Shown piece by piece: positions 1 through 9,364 of a stretch of DNA of 64,000 bases; position 1 is the stretch's first letter; every line of letters begins with the position of its first letter. The DNA comes from Chloroflexota bacterium (lineage in GTDB: Bacteria > Chloroflexota > JAHJIN01). The position numbers and the translations under genes are program-made. The stretch lies in contig JAHJIN010000345.1 in NCBI GenBank assembly GCA_018823415.1, forward strand, positions 1-64,000, read 5' to 3'. The notes beneath the pieces were generated by a model. That model did no database searches. It was not told the DNA's origin and worked only from the letters and a program-made list of their open reading frames with translations.

Positions 1-310
<310 letters not shown>

Positions 311-350
311 GAGCTATGTACTCTATTCGGCGTTGAATATCAACGTGCAT

Positions 351-481
351 ACAACCTTCTCCGTGACTTTAGCGAAGGGGATCACCCAGTCCCATCCCGA
401 ACCTGGTAGTTAAGCCCTTCAGCGCCGACGATACTGGGGGGGCAGCCCTTTGGGAAAATAGGTCGTTGCGGAGAGGGTTGT
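351..481 (+). rRNA. 5S rRNA
   Basis: Directly downstream of 23S; 'cccatcccgaacctggtagttaagccc' 5S core; ends pair (acaaccttctccg / cggagagggttgt). Confidence 0.92.
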
Positions 482-495
482 TGTTTTTAACGATT

Positions 496-522
496 AAGGC
501 GAGCCAGATGGCTCGCCTTTTT
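496..522. terminator. Rho-independent terminator after rRNA operon
   Basis: AAGGCGAGCC-AGAT-GGCTCGCCTT followed by T-tract. Confidence 0.85.
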
Positions 523-524
523 GG

Positions 525-1943
525 TTATGGACCAGGGATAAAGTCACTGCGCGTGAGCTGCATTTCGTAGTACAGTGCTTGCGGGCCAGTGGGGCCAGAG
601 TTAAAGAACTGGCGGATCGGGGCATAGGACTCTTGGGAGAGGAAAGACATATTGACCCCTGCCGGGCGGCGGAACTCGCCCACGTGCTGAAAGCCCAGGT
701 TTTCATAGCAGCGGACGGCGCGAATGTTGGCAGCGGCGACGTCTAGTAAAAGCTGTTGGAACTGAAGGATGTTGAAATAGTAAGGGATAAAGACGCGCAG
801 GGCTTCGGTGCCATAGCCGCGCCCGATCCAGTCAGCGCCGAGGGTGATGCCCAGGCGCGCCTCCTGGCCCAACCGGATCTGGCGTAAGGATAGCTCACCT
901 ATGACCTGGTTGCTTTCGACGCTGATGGTGTAATGGCGGCGCGTGGGGTCCTGGCTGCGCTGGCGATGCAAGGCGTCGGCGTGGGCGGCTGGCACGGGCA
1001 CCGGGTTCCATACCTGGTAGAGGGGATCGGCATAGGGGCGCCACCGGGCGCGGGCGCGGATGTCGGCCGGCGACTGCGGCTGGATGGTGACGTGGGGGCC
1101 ATGCAGCGGCAGGGCCAGTCCCGACTGCGCCGGCTCCAGGAAGCGCAACAGGGCATCGTGAAAGGTGACCAGGGTCTCGACGTGAGCGGCGTGGGCGGCA
1201 GCCGGCGTATAGTGAGCTTGGGCATTGGGCAGCGCTTGTGCCAGGTGGGTGAATGATTCGAGAGCCAGCAAGTCTTGACTGCCCCAGAACACCAGAGCCG
1301 GAACCGTGATGCGCCCGAGATCTGGCGTCAGATCGTCAAAACCGGCAATGTCGGTGGCGATGCGCGGCGTGGCGCGTTTGTAATCCAGGATCACCTGGCG
1401 GCTAAAAGAAACCGGCAAGATGCGCTCTGGGGACTCGCGGACGGTCCGGGCTGCCAGATCGATGAGTTGGGCCGGGGTGAGCCACCATGCCGCGCGCAGC
1501 GGGGTGGTGACAAGGGGGAGCAAGCCCTGCGGCACCGGGAGTTGGTCTTTTTGGTATAGGGGCGAGATGAGTACCAGCTTTTGCACCCGATCCGGATACT
1601 CCAGGGCGTAGCGCAGGGCGATGTAGCCGCCCAGCGAGTGTCCGCCCAAGACGAGCTGCTTTAGCCCCAGGTGGTCTATCAGGCGGCCTGCAAAGTTCAG
1701 GTAGTCGTCGCCGCCATAGGCCAGGGGGGGCTTGGCCGTGTCGCCGTGGCCGATGAGGTCCGGGGCATAGGCGCGAAAGCCGGCGGCAGCCAGGGCCGGC
1801 AGTGCCCACTGCCAGTAGTGCCACGACGCGCCCCAGCCGTGCAGCAGCACGACCGGTGGGCCATCGGCCGGACCGGCGGCATGGCAGCAGACAGTCAGAC
1901 CATTGATGTCGAAGCGGTGTTCCTCAATCGCCAATGAGAACAA
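525..1943 (-). CDS. alpha/beta hydrolase fused to C-terminal GNAT (RimJ/RimL-like) acetyltransferase domain
   Basis: N-term 'VVLLHGWGASWHYWQ...GHSLGGYIALRYA'; C-term 'LGITLGADWIGRGYGTEALRVFI...RAVRCYENLGFQHVGEFRR'. Confidence 0.85.
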   Translation of the reverse strand: MFSLAIEEHRFDINGLTVCCHAAGPADGPPVVLLHGWGASWHYWQWALPALAAAGFRAYAPDLIGHGDTAKPPLAYGGDDYLNFAGRLIDHLGLKQLVLGGHSLGGYIALRYALEYPDRVQKLVLISPLYQKDQLPVPQGLLPLVTTPLRAAWWLTPAQLIDLAARTVRESPERILPVSFSRQVILDYKRATPRIATDIAGFDDLTPDLGRITVPALVFWGSQDLLALESFTHLAQALPNAQAHYTPAAAHAAHVETLVTFHDALLRFLEPAQSGLALPLHGPHVTIQPQSPADIRARARWRPYADPLYQVWNPVPVPAAHADALHRQRSQDPTRRHYTISVESNQVIGELSLRQIRLGQEARLGITLGADWIGRGYGTEALRVFIPYYFNILQFQQLLLDVAAANIRAVRCYENLGFQHVGEFRRPAGVNMSFLSQESYAPIRQFFNSGPTGPQALYYEMQLTRSDFIPGP

Positions 1944-1972
1944 GCACCTTTACGAGGCAGTTATATCCGGCC

Positions 1973-2353
1973 CTACGAATCCACCAGGGCGTACCAGAAT
2001 AACGCTGCCGTGAGGGCCAGGAATGCGGTCAGCCCAACGAGCCAGGGATTGAGCGGCCAGTGGGTAAGCGTGTATAGGGCGGCGGCCAGGGCCGTGGTGC
2101 TGGATTCCAGCACGGCCATTACCTGCGCCGGGCGGCGCGGCCATTGGCCGGCCAGCAGCAGGGCGTAAAAGATGGTCAGGCCCAGCAAGGCCGAGGCCAA
2201 CAGCCACTCGGCCAGTGTGCCGTGGCGGGCCAGGCCGAGCTGGGTGAGCAGGTCAGCCGGGACGAACAAGAGCGTCAGTACGAGGACGATGTTGAACAGT
2301 ATCTTGAGCGCGCTGGTCAGTTGCCCTAGTCGAGTACCAAGAGTGGGACGCAT
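1973..2353 (-). CDS. hypothetical integral membrane protein
   Basis: 126 aa ORF with several hydrophobic segments. Confidence 0.6.
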   Translation of the reverse strand: MRPTLGTRLGQLTSALKILFNIVLVLTLLFVPADLLTQLGLARHGTLAEWLLASALLGLTIFYALLLAGQWPRRPAQVMAVLESSTTALAAALYTLTHWPLNPWLVGLTAFLALTAALFWYALVDS

Positions 2354-2365
2354 CTTGTACCTCCA

Positions 2366-2689
2366 TCATGCATCATGCGCTTGTTCGTCTGTGTGGATGG
2401 CGAGAATGTTCTCCCGGGGGATAAAGAGGTAACTGTTTCTGTGCGGGCCGGGGACAGAAAACATGATCCCCGCGTACGAGATCCGCAGGATGTGGTAGTA
2501 GGCTTTTGACCGTGACGTTTCCTCCAGCCGGCGCAAGGCTTCGGGTTTTTCTCGCACCTGGATATGAAAGAACAACGAGTCCATCGTGCCCTCGGCGATA
2601 GCCATGCCCAGTCGGTCAAGAAACCCGATCGAATCCTGAAAATCTTTTTCGCGCACGGCAAAGAATCGGCCAGTTATTGTCTCGCTCAT
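2366..2689 (-). CDS. hypothetical protein
   Basis: 107 aa ORF in co-directional context. Confidence 0.55.
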   Translation of the reverse strand: MSETITGRFFAVREKDFQDSIGFLDRLGMAIAEGTMDSLFFHIQVREKPEALRRLEETSRSKAYYHILRISYAGIMFSVPGPHRNSYLFIPRENILAIHTDEQAHDA

Positions 2690-2743
2690 GGTACCCTCCC
2701 ATTGAGGTTTGGAATCGCCTGGATCGTGATATGGTGTATCAGA

Positions 2744-3589
2744 TTAGGCGCTCTGCTGACACTGGGGGCACCAGTATGTACCCCGGCCGCCCACCTTGAG
2801 GCGTTCGATAGTCGCGCCGCAAACCGGGCATGGTTGGCCCTTTCGCTGGTTTACCCGAAACGCATCCTGGTAGCGTCCTGGCGTCCCGTCCAGGTGCACA
2901 AAGGCCATCTCGGACGAGCCGCCCAGCGCGAGCCCGCGCGCCAATTCCTCGGCGATGGCAGCGTGCAGGCGGCGTATCTCGTCCGGCGACAGGCTGCCGG
3001 CCACCCGGGTGGGTGAGAGCCGGGCATTGAACAGGATCTCGTCTACGTAGGTGTTGCCCAGCCCGGCGATGACCGACTGGTTCATCAGCAGCAGCTTGAG
3101 GGCACCGCGCCGGCCGTGCAGCAGACCGGCCAGGGCCTCGACGGTGAAATGGGGGCCGGTGGGGTCCACACCTAGCCTGGCGACCAAGCCCAGGCTTGAC
3201 TGGGTGGCGGGCCAGGCGTCCACGTGCTTGGTGGGCAGCAGGTGGACGTATTGCAGGTCTACCTGGCCCAACGTCAGCATCGTACCATCGATGAATTGCA
3301 GGGTCAGGGCCACGTCGCGAGGCTCGCTGGCAAAGGGCGGCGAGAGCAGGAACTGCCCCACCATCATCAGGTGGACGATCAGCGAGTGCCCGCCGTCAAA
3401 ATCCAGCACCAGGAGCTTGCCCCGGCGCCGCACGGCGACCAGTGGACGATTCACGAGTACAGCCCGGGCGTCTGTCTGGGTAAACGAGCCGGGTCGCCGG
3501 CCGGTCAGGCACACATCCGCCACGGTGCGGCCCACTGCCTGCGCTTGCAACTCGCGGCGCAGGATCTCGACCTCGGGCAGTTCGGGCAT
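2744..3589 (-). CDS. mutM: formamidopyrimidine-DNA glycosylase (Fpg/MutM)
   Basis: N-terminal MPELPEVEILRREL; C-terminal zinc finger CPVCGATIERLKVGGRGTYWCPQCQ; start refined to MPELPEV. Confidence 0.95.
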   Translation of the reverse strand: MPELPEVEILRRELQAQAVGRTVADVCLTGRRPGSFTQTDARAVLVNRPLVAVRRRGKLLVLDFDGGHSLIVHLMMVGQFLLSPPFASEPRDVALTLQFIDGTMLTLGQVDLQYVHLLPTKHVDAWPATQSSLGLVARLGVDPTGPHFTVEALAGLLHGRRGALKLLLMNQSVIAGLGNTYVDEILFNARLSPTRVAGSLSPDEIRRLHAAIAEELARGLALGGSSEMAFVHLDGTPGRYQDAFRVNQRKGQPCPVCGATIERLKVGGRGTYWCPQCQQSA

Positions 3590-3745
3590 GGTCACCTCCC
3601 AAGTATACGATACCACAAAAGTCTGGTCCGTGCAAGCCCGAGTTCGGCTGCCTTGTCGAGCGTGCGGAACGACACGCGGTGGATTGTTTTGAGAGCTCTA
3701 CCCTGGCGTCTCCTCATCAGCCAGCGAGTGCGTGACTGGCGGGCC

Positions 3746-3774
3746 TTGACGGGTCCGCCCGTTTCTGTTATACT
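3746..3774 (+). promoter_or_regulatory. sigma70-like promoter of arsR-type/ATPase operon
   Basis: TTGACG-N17-TATACT. Confidence 0.7.
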
Positions 3775-3784
3775 TGGCCTGAAC

Positions 3785-3804
3785 ATATGAGCATTCATTC
3801 ATAT
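3785..3804 (+). promoter_or_regulatory. putative ArsR/SmtB-type operator
   Basis: ATATGA-N8-TCATAT inverted repeat just downstream of the -10 and upstream of the regulator start. Confidence 0.65.
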
Positions 3805-3811
3805 ATCAGAG

Positions 3812-4180
3812 GTGCCCATGTCGCCATCCGAGCGCTGCGAGGAAACCATCATCCACGAGGACCACGTCCGCGCCGCCCAGGAGCGTCTGGTGGACGGTCT
3901 CACGGCTACACACTTGGCCGAGCTGTTCAAAGCGCTGGGTGATCCCACCCGGGTGCGCATCCTGTCGGCTCTGCGGGGCGCAGCCGCGGAACTGTGCGTC
4001 TGCGACATTGCGGCTACGCTGGGGATGAGCCAATCGGCGGTGAGCCACCAGTTGCGACTGCTACGAACGCTGCGCCTGGTCCGGCATCGCAAAGACGGCC
4101 GCATGGTCTATTATGCGCTGGACGACGAGCACGTGGAACGGTTGCTGGCAGAGGGGTTGGATCATGTGGGGCATGGATAG
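3812..4180 (+). CDS. ArsR/SmtB-family metal-responsive repressor (CadC/CmtR-like)
   Basis: 'ALGDPTRVRILSALRGAAAELCVCDIAATLGMSQSAVSHQLRLLRTLRLVRHRKDGRMVYYAL' winged helix with ELCVCD metal motif. Confidence 0.93.
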   Translation: MPMSPSERCEETIIHEDHVRAAQERLVDGLTATHLAELFKALGDPTRVRILSALRGAAAELCVCDIAATLGMSQSAVSHQLRLLRTLRLVRHRKDGRMVYYALDDEHVERLLAEGLDHVGHG

Positions 4181-4202
4181 AGATAGAGAGTGGAGATAGA
4201 GA

Positions 4203-6458
4203 ATGCACGAGGCAAGACTGGTAGACGACGCGATCACGTTTCGATTGGCTGGCCTCGACTGCGCCGACTGCGCCGAAAAGGTGGAACGCGCCGTGGCCGG
4301 GCTGCCCGGCGTGACCGAGGCCCGTGTCAACTTTGGCGCGGCGACGCTGGCGGTGACGCCGGCTCAAGATGCCAATATGGACGATTTGCGCGCTCGCGTC
4401 ATGGCCCAGGTGCACGCGGCCGGGTATGACGCTGTGCCGGCCGACAGTGCCCAGGTGCAACCACCGCCGGGCCTGTGGGCCTTTATCGCCGGGAACCGGC
4501 GCGCCCGGTGGACGCTGGTCGCCGGGGTGCTGTTGCTGGCCGGGTTCGCGCTGGCGGCCGGACACCGGTTTGTGCTCGCCGCCAGCGACACCCCGGCACT
4601 GGAACTGGCCGCCAATCTGTGCTTTGTCGCGGCGACGGTATTCTCTGGCTACCACGTGGCCAGGGCCGGGCTATCGGTGCTGCGGGCCACCCGCGCGCCG
4701 GACATGAACATCCTCATGAGCGTGGCTGCCGCGGGCGCCATCCTCATCGGCGAGCCGGCCGAAGCGGCCACGGCGATGGTGCTCTTTGGCGTGGGCAACG
4801 CGCTGGAGGCGTTCACCATGGACCGGGCCAGGCAAGGCATCCGGCGGCTGATGGACCTCTCCCCGCGCCAGGCCAGCCGCGTCGAGGGCGACGGCGAGGA
4901 GCGAGTGCCGGTGGAGGCGTTGGCACCGGGCGACGTGGTGCGTGTGCGCCCCGGCGAGCGCATCCCGGCCGACGGCATGGTGCTGGCCGGCGAGTCGGCC
5001 GTGGACCAGGCCCCCATCACCGGTGAATCCGTCCCGGCCGACAAGGCCCCCGATGACGCGGTGTATGCCGGCACCATCAACGGCCACGGGCTGCTGGACA
5101 TCCGGGTGACCAAACGGGCGCAGGATACCACGCTGGCCCGGCTCATCCACTTAGTCGAAGAGGCTCAGGCGCAGCGCGCGCCGTCGCAGCGGTGGGTGGA
5201 CACCTTTGCCCGGCGCTATACGCCGGCCGTGATGTTGGGCGCGGTGCTGGTGGCCCTTATCCCACCTTTCCTGTTGGGCGGCGACCCGCTGGAATGGGTC
5301 CGGCGCGCGCTGGTGCTGCTGGTCATCGCCTGCCCGTGCGCGCTGGTCATCTCGACGCCGGTGAGCATTGTGGCGGCCATCGGGGCGGCGGCCCGGCGCG
5401 GCGTGCTCTTCAAGGGCGGCGCTCACCTGGAAGCAACCGGCCGCATCCGCGCTGTGGCGTTCGACAAGACCGGCACTCTCACCGTGGGCCGCCCGGCCGT
5501 CACCGACATTGTGCCGCTCAACGGCCGGACCGCTGAAGAAGTGCTGACGCTGGCGGCAGAGGTAGAGAGCGGGTCGGAGCACCCGCTGGCCCGGGCCGTG
5601 GTGGACGAGGCCCGGCGTCGCGGTCTGACCGTGGTCCCGGCTGCGTCGTTTCAGGCGCTGGCCGGGCGCGGCGCGCAGGCGCGGGTAAACGGCCATCGGA
5701 TCCTGGTGGGCAGCCACGCCCTGTTCGAGGAGGCACTGCCCCACGATGCAGCCATCTGCCGGCACCTGGAAGCGTTGGAAGCCCAGGGCAAGACGGCGAT
5801 GCTCGTGGGGCACGCGGAAGACTGCGCAGACGGTCCGCCAGAGGTGGTGGGTCTCATCGCCCTGGCGGACACCGTGCGGCCGGAGGCGCATCGGGCGGTG
5901 GCGGCGCTAAAAGCCGCCGGCGTCCAGCACACCATCCTGCTCACCGGCGACAACGCCCGCACCGCCCAGGCCATCGCCGCGCAGGCCGGCGTGGACGAGG
6001 CCCGCGCCAACCTGCTCCCGGCCGACAAGGTGACGGCCATCGAAGCGTTGCTGGCTCGGTATGACCAAGTCGCGATGGTGGGCGACGGCGTGAACGACGC
6101 CCCGGCCCTGGCCCGGGCCACCGTGGGCATCACCCTGGGGACCGCCGGCACCGACGTGGCTCTGGAGACGGCGGACGTGGCCCTCATGGGCGACGACCTG
6201 ACCCGGCTGCCGTTCGCCATTCGGCTGAGCCGGGCCACCCGGCGCATCATCGTCCAGAACATTGCCCTGTCGCTGGTCATCAAGGCCCTGTTCCTGGCGC
6301 TGGGCCTGTTCGGGCTGGCGACGCTGTGGATGGCCGTCTTTGCTGACATGGGGGCTTCGCTCATCGTCACGCTGAACGGGATGCGCTTGCTGCGATTCGA
6401 TGGGGCATCAGAGGCAGATCATCCAGTTTGCGAGGACGGCACCTGTCCCTTGGACTGA
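4203..6458 (+). CDS. heavy-metal P1B-type ATPase (Cd/Zn/Pb class)
   Basis: HMA domain GLDCADCAEKVERAV; CPCALVIS; DKTGTLTVG; GDGVNDAPAL. Confidence 0.95.
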   Translation: MHEARLVDDAITFRLAGLDCADCAEKVERAVAGLPGVTEARVNFGAATLAVTPAQDANMDDLRARVMAQVHAAGYDAVPADSAQVQPPPGLWAFIAGNRRARWTLVAGVLLLAGFALAAGHRFVLAASDTPALELAANLCFVAATVFSGYHVARAGLSVLRATRAPDMNILMSVAAAGAILIGEPAEAATAMVLFGVGNALEAFTMDRARQGIRRLMDLSPRQASRVEGDGEERVPVEALAPGDVVRVRPGERIPADGMVLAGESAVDQAPITGESVPADKAPDDAVYAGTINGHGLLDIRVTKRAQDTTLARLIHLVEEAQAQRAPSQRWVDTFARRYTPAVMLGAVLVALIPPFLLGGDPLEWVRRALVLLVIACPCALVISTPVSIVAAIGAAARRGVLFKGGAHLEATGRIRAVAFDKTGTLTVGRPAVTDIVPLNGRTAEEVLTLAAEVESGSEHPLARAVVDEARRRGLTVVPAASFQALAGRGAQARVNGHRILVGSHALFEEALPHDAAICRHLEALEAQGKTAMLVGHAEDCADGPPEVVGLIALADTVRPEAHRAVAALKAAGVQHTILLTGDNARTAQAIAAQAGVDEARANLLPADKVTAIEALLARYDQVAMVGDGVNDAPALARATVGITLGTAGTDVALETADVALMGDDLTRLPFAIRLSRATRRIIVQNIALSLVIKALFLALGLFGLATLWMAVFADMGASLIVTLNGMRLLRFDGASEADHPVCEDGTCPLD

Positions 6459-6546
6459 ATCTGGCCCCCCTACGAGGTTCTATCTGCCAATACGACCCAG
6501 GTCTTAGGGCCAGGGTTGTATATTGAATAGAATCGCGCGCAATGGC

Positions 6547-6575
6547 TTGACAGTAGAAAAGAAACTGTGTATACT
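6547..6575 (+). promoter_or_regulatory. sigma70-like promoter
   Basis: TTGACA-N17-TATACT. Confidence 0.75.
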
Positions 6576-6615
6576 GGCACTTGAAATAGTACTTCAGTAC
6601 TAATCCCAGACGAGT

Positions 6616-6737
6616 TCATGCGGAAGCAGTGAAGCCCGGCCTGTGCCATCGTCATGATGGCGGAGATGGACGCCCGGGGCCGGGCAGAGCAGGTGGCGTA
6701 ACCGACCGCGAGGTTTTTCTCGTGGTCGGTTTTTTGT
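6616..6737 (+). ncRNA. structured 5' leader ending in terminator-like hairpin (unassigned cis-element)
   Basis: GCCCGGCC...GGCCGGGC closing stem, inner GCCATC-GTCAT-GATGGC hairpin, then ACCGACCGCGAG-GTTTTT-CTCGTGGTCGGTTTTTT. Confidence 0.5.
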
Positions 6738-6773
6738 TAACCAGAACCCCTCAAGAAACAGGAGGTACACGAA

Positions 6774-7475
6774 ATGTTTGGAAAATCAGGACAGATACGA
6801 AAAGGGCTCGCGGTAGTGATTGGGGCGCTCATGTTGCTGCTCTTCCCCATTGCCTTTACGTCGGCCGCAACGCCGCCGGAACCAACCTATGGCGCGGCGG
6901 TCGTCGACGGCGACTATGGCGAGTGGGACCTGAGCAACGATTATTTTGCGGACATGTATAGAGCCGCGAATCCCAACCATGATGTGCTAGCCAAGCTATA
7001 CCTGCGCTATGACTGCTCGACGCAGACACTCTATGCGCTCGTGCTGGTCGAGCCGGGCCACCCTATCGACGTGGACATCGCGGCCGACAACCATTTCGTC
7101 AAGATCGCAAGCGGCACCAAACTGGTCGATGGCAATGCGTACCCGCCGGATGGCACGTTACCGGACCTGGCCTGGATCGGTCTCAGCGCCGACGGAACAA
7201 CTGCAACTGGATGGGAGGCCTCGGCTTCTCTCGCCGTTGGGACCTACGGCGACTTGAACGTCCATACGGATGTCGATGATGAGGAGACTTCGGCTGTGGC
7301 CAATCGTGCGATTCCATTGGTGCTCGATTGTCTGACGGCCGTGGAGCTGGCCTCGATCAACGCCCATCCAGCCGCGGATGGATCGGTGCCAGCAACCGGG
7401 TTCTTGGCCGCGACCGTGTTTGGTGTGGTGTTGTTCGGCGGTGGGCTCGTGCGGTTGCGTCGGCGGCGTCCCTAG
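6774..7475 (+). CDS. secreted protein with C-terminal LPXTG-like sorting signal
   Basis: N-terminal signal peptide; C-term VPATGF + hydrophobic segment + RLRRRRP. Confidence 0.75.
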   Translation: MFGKSGQIRKGLAVVIGALMLLLFPIAFTSAATPPEPTYGAAVVDGDYGEWDLSNDYFADMYRAANPNHDVLAKLYLRYDCSTQTLYALVLVEPGHPIDVDIAADNHFVKIASGTKLVDGNAYPPDGTLPDLAWIGLSADGTTATGWEASASLAVGTYGDLNVHTDVDDEETSAVANRAIPLVLDCLTAVELASINAHPAADGSVPATGFLAATVFGVVLFGGGLVRLRRRRP

Positions 7476-7512
7476 AACACCAGACCGCTTCAACGCGCGC
7501 ATCCTGACCAGG

Positions 7513-7530
7513 CGAGGGAAATGTCCCTCG
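7513..7530. repeat. short perfect inverted repeat
   Basis: CGAGGGA-AATG-TCCCTCG. Confidence 0.8.
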
Positions 7531-7546
7531 TAAATAGCCTGTCGAT

Positions 7547-7603
7547 GCAGACTGCGGCTCCCCTGAGCCGCATCCCACGCGGCTGGGGGCAGCCGCAGTC
7601 TGC
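7547..7603. repeat. long hairpin / inverted repeat
   Basis: 13-bp outer arms GCAGACTGCGGCT / AGCCGCAGTCTGC, inner CCCC/GGGG and AGCCGC/GCGGCT. Confidence 0.85.
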
Positions 7604-7726
7604 GCTAAATTTCCATCCTTTGCGGCGTCCAGCCGGGCATGAGGTCCCCTCTCTGAATATCCTCCGGGGCAGGGAGACCTGGTCATCAAGGCCCGATTGC
7701 TACGGTACCTGTCTCCTGGACTGAAC

Positions 7727-7758
7727 AGACCCGAAGGATGCCCAGATCCTTCGGGTCT
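7727..7758. repeat. perfect 13-bp inverted repeat hairpin
   Basis: AGACCCGAAGGAT-GCCCAG-ATCCTTCGGGTCT. Confidence 0.85.
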
Positions 7759-7940
7759 TGGTTCGCGACCGGCCTTTTTCGCAGGGCGTGAGAATATCAG
7801 CCGTACAGGGCTACTGCGGTTCCTATGGACTCGTCCCTCTGCAAGTATGCTCACGACCGTTGCATTCTTGTCCAGTAGAAAGTGGCGATAGTGAGCGGCT
7901 GATGGTATGGAACCCGTCGTGTACTGAGGCTGCCACGTGA

Positions 7941-9218
7941 TCAGGCGGCGCCATCGGCCGGCCGGTCTGGTGATGTGCGGTTGCCGCGGCGGTTGCCGCG
8001 GCGAATCGCCAGGGCATAGAGCGGCACAACCGGCGATAGGATGAGCGCTGATGTGAACAGCGCGGCCCGGATCGACACGGCGCTGCCAATGGCTCCCACA
8101 ATCGGCCCCCCGCCGATCTGCCCGATGGCATCGACTTGGCTGCCCACGGAGAACATGGTGGCGCGCACTTGCGGGTCGTCGATGCGCTGGTTGAACCAGG
8201 CGTCGTACAGCGGATAGGTAACGCTGCGCAGCGTGCCGACGAGCCAGTAGAGCGCCAGCGCGATCCAGAACTGGCCGGTGAGGGCAAACCCGGCCAGCGC
8301 TGCCACGATGAGCCCGGCGCATAGCATCAACGTCCAGGCGATGGGCGCGGCGCGGCTCGTGTCCACCCGTCGCCGGGCCACTTCCACGGCGGCCAAGCTG
8401 ATGAGCAGCAACACCGCTCGGATGGCCCCAAACCAGACCACCGGGTCCACCGCGGTCAGCCCTGCCGGCGCTGCGAAATCCTCCAGCAGATGAGCCGTCC
8501 AAAGTCGGTCAAAGCCCTCGCTATACAGGCCATAGAACAGCCATATCCCCAGCAGCATGAGCAAGACCGGCTGCCGCTGCACCAGCAGGCGCGCGTCGCG
8601 CACCGTCTTGAGCATCGAGCCCCAGGTGGTGCGGTCGCTGGCTGCGGCCGGCGTAAAGCCTTCCTCCGACATGGTGAGGATCAGCAAGCACGCCAGCAGG
8701 ATCAATGCCGCGCCGCACAGCACGATAGGCAGCGCCACGCTCCCGCCGCCCAGCGCCAGGGCCACGCTGATGGGGATGCCCACCAGCCCGCCCAGTTGCC
8801 CGGCCTGCGAGCCGCGCAGGAATGCCGGCCCGGCCCGGTCCTCGCCCACCTCGTCGGCAATCCAGGCCTGAGTGGCTCCGCTGGTAAAGGTGTAGCCCAA
8901 CCCCCAAAACCCCTGGGCCAGGGCGATGGTCCAAAAGATCGGGAGCGAACCCTCTAGCATAAAGCCCAGGCCCATGATCACGTACCCGATAATGATGGAG
9001 AGGCGGCGGCTCTTGATGTCGGCCACCACGCCGGTGGGCACCTCAAAGAGGAACACCGTGATTTCCAGCGTCGTCCCCACCAGCACCAGTTGCAGCGGGT
9101 CCAGCCGGGCTATGGTGACCTGATAGAGCATGTTCACCGTAAAGATGGCCGAGAACAGGAGGGATGAGCTAAAGGAAAGGATGAGATAGAGGGTGAGAGG
9201 GTTCAGGGTTTTGCGCAT
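7941..9218 (-). CDS. MFS transporter
   Basis: 12-TM-like 425 aa; 'FEVPTGVVADIKSRRLSIIIGYVIMGLGFML'. Confidence 0.9.
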   Translation of the reverse strand: MRKTLNPLTLYLILSFSSSLLFSAIFTVNMLYQVTIARLDPLQLVLVGTTLEITVFLFEVPTGVVADIKSRRLSIIIGYVIMGLGFMLEGSLPIFWTIALAQGFWGLGYTFTSGATQAWIADEVGEDRAGPAFLRGSQAGQLGGLVGIPISVALALGGGSVALPIVLCGAALILLACLLILTMSEEGFTPAAASDRTTWGSMLKTVRDARLLVQRQPVLLMLLGIWLFYGLYSEGFDRLWTAHLLEDFAAPAGLTAVDPVVWFGAIRAVLLLISLAAVEVARRRVDTSRAAPIAWTLMLCAGLIVAALAGFALTGQFWIALALYWLVGTLRSVTYPLYDAWFNQRIDDPQVRATMFSVGSQVDAIGQIGGGPIVGAIGSAVSIRAALFTSALILSPVVPLYALAIRRGNRRGNRTSPDRPADGAA

Positions 9219-9364
9219 GGGTGGTTTGTTGTTTACCTGGTTGATCGCGTTGACGGTGTCAAATAGTCTATGGGCCGTTCGGACACCGATGCATTATACA
9301 TGCCTCTGACAAATCGGTCAACGCACTGGCTGCCATTCCGGGCCGGGTGTGGTATAATGGCGCT

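Noticed and set aside
5151-5891. 246-aa minus-strand ORF within the P-type ATPase gene
   Set aside because: Antisense artefact of GC-rich coding sequence; no signal of its own.
6629-6961. Plus-strand ORF spanning the structured leader and start of the secreted protein
   Set aside because: Out of frame with the signal-peptide ORF and covers a terminator hairpin.
7837-7935. Possible hammerhead-type ribozyme near 'ctgatggtatgg' / 'gaaa' elements
   Set aside because: The required CUGANGA...GAAA core with three stems is not present on either strand.
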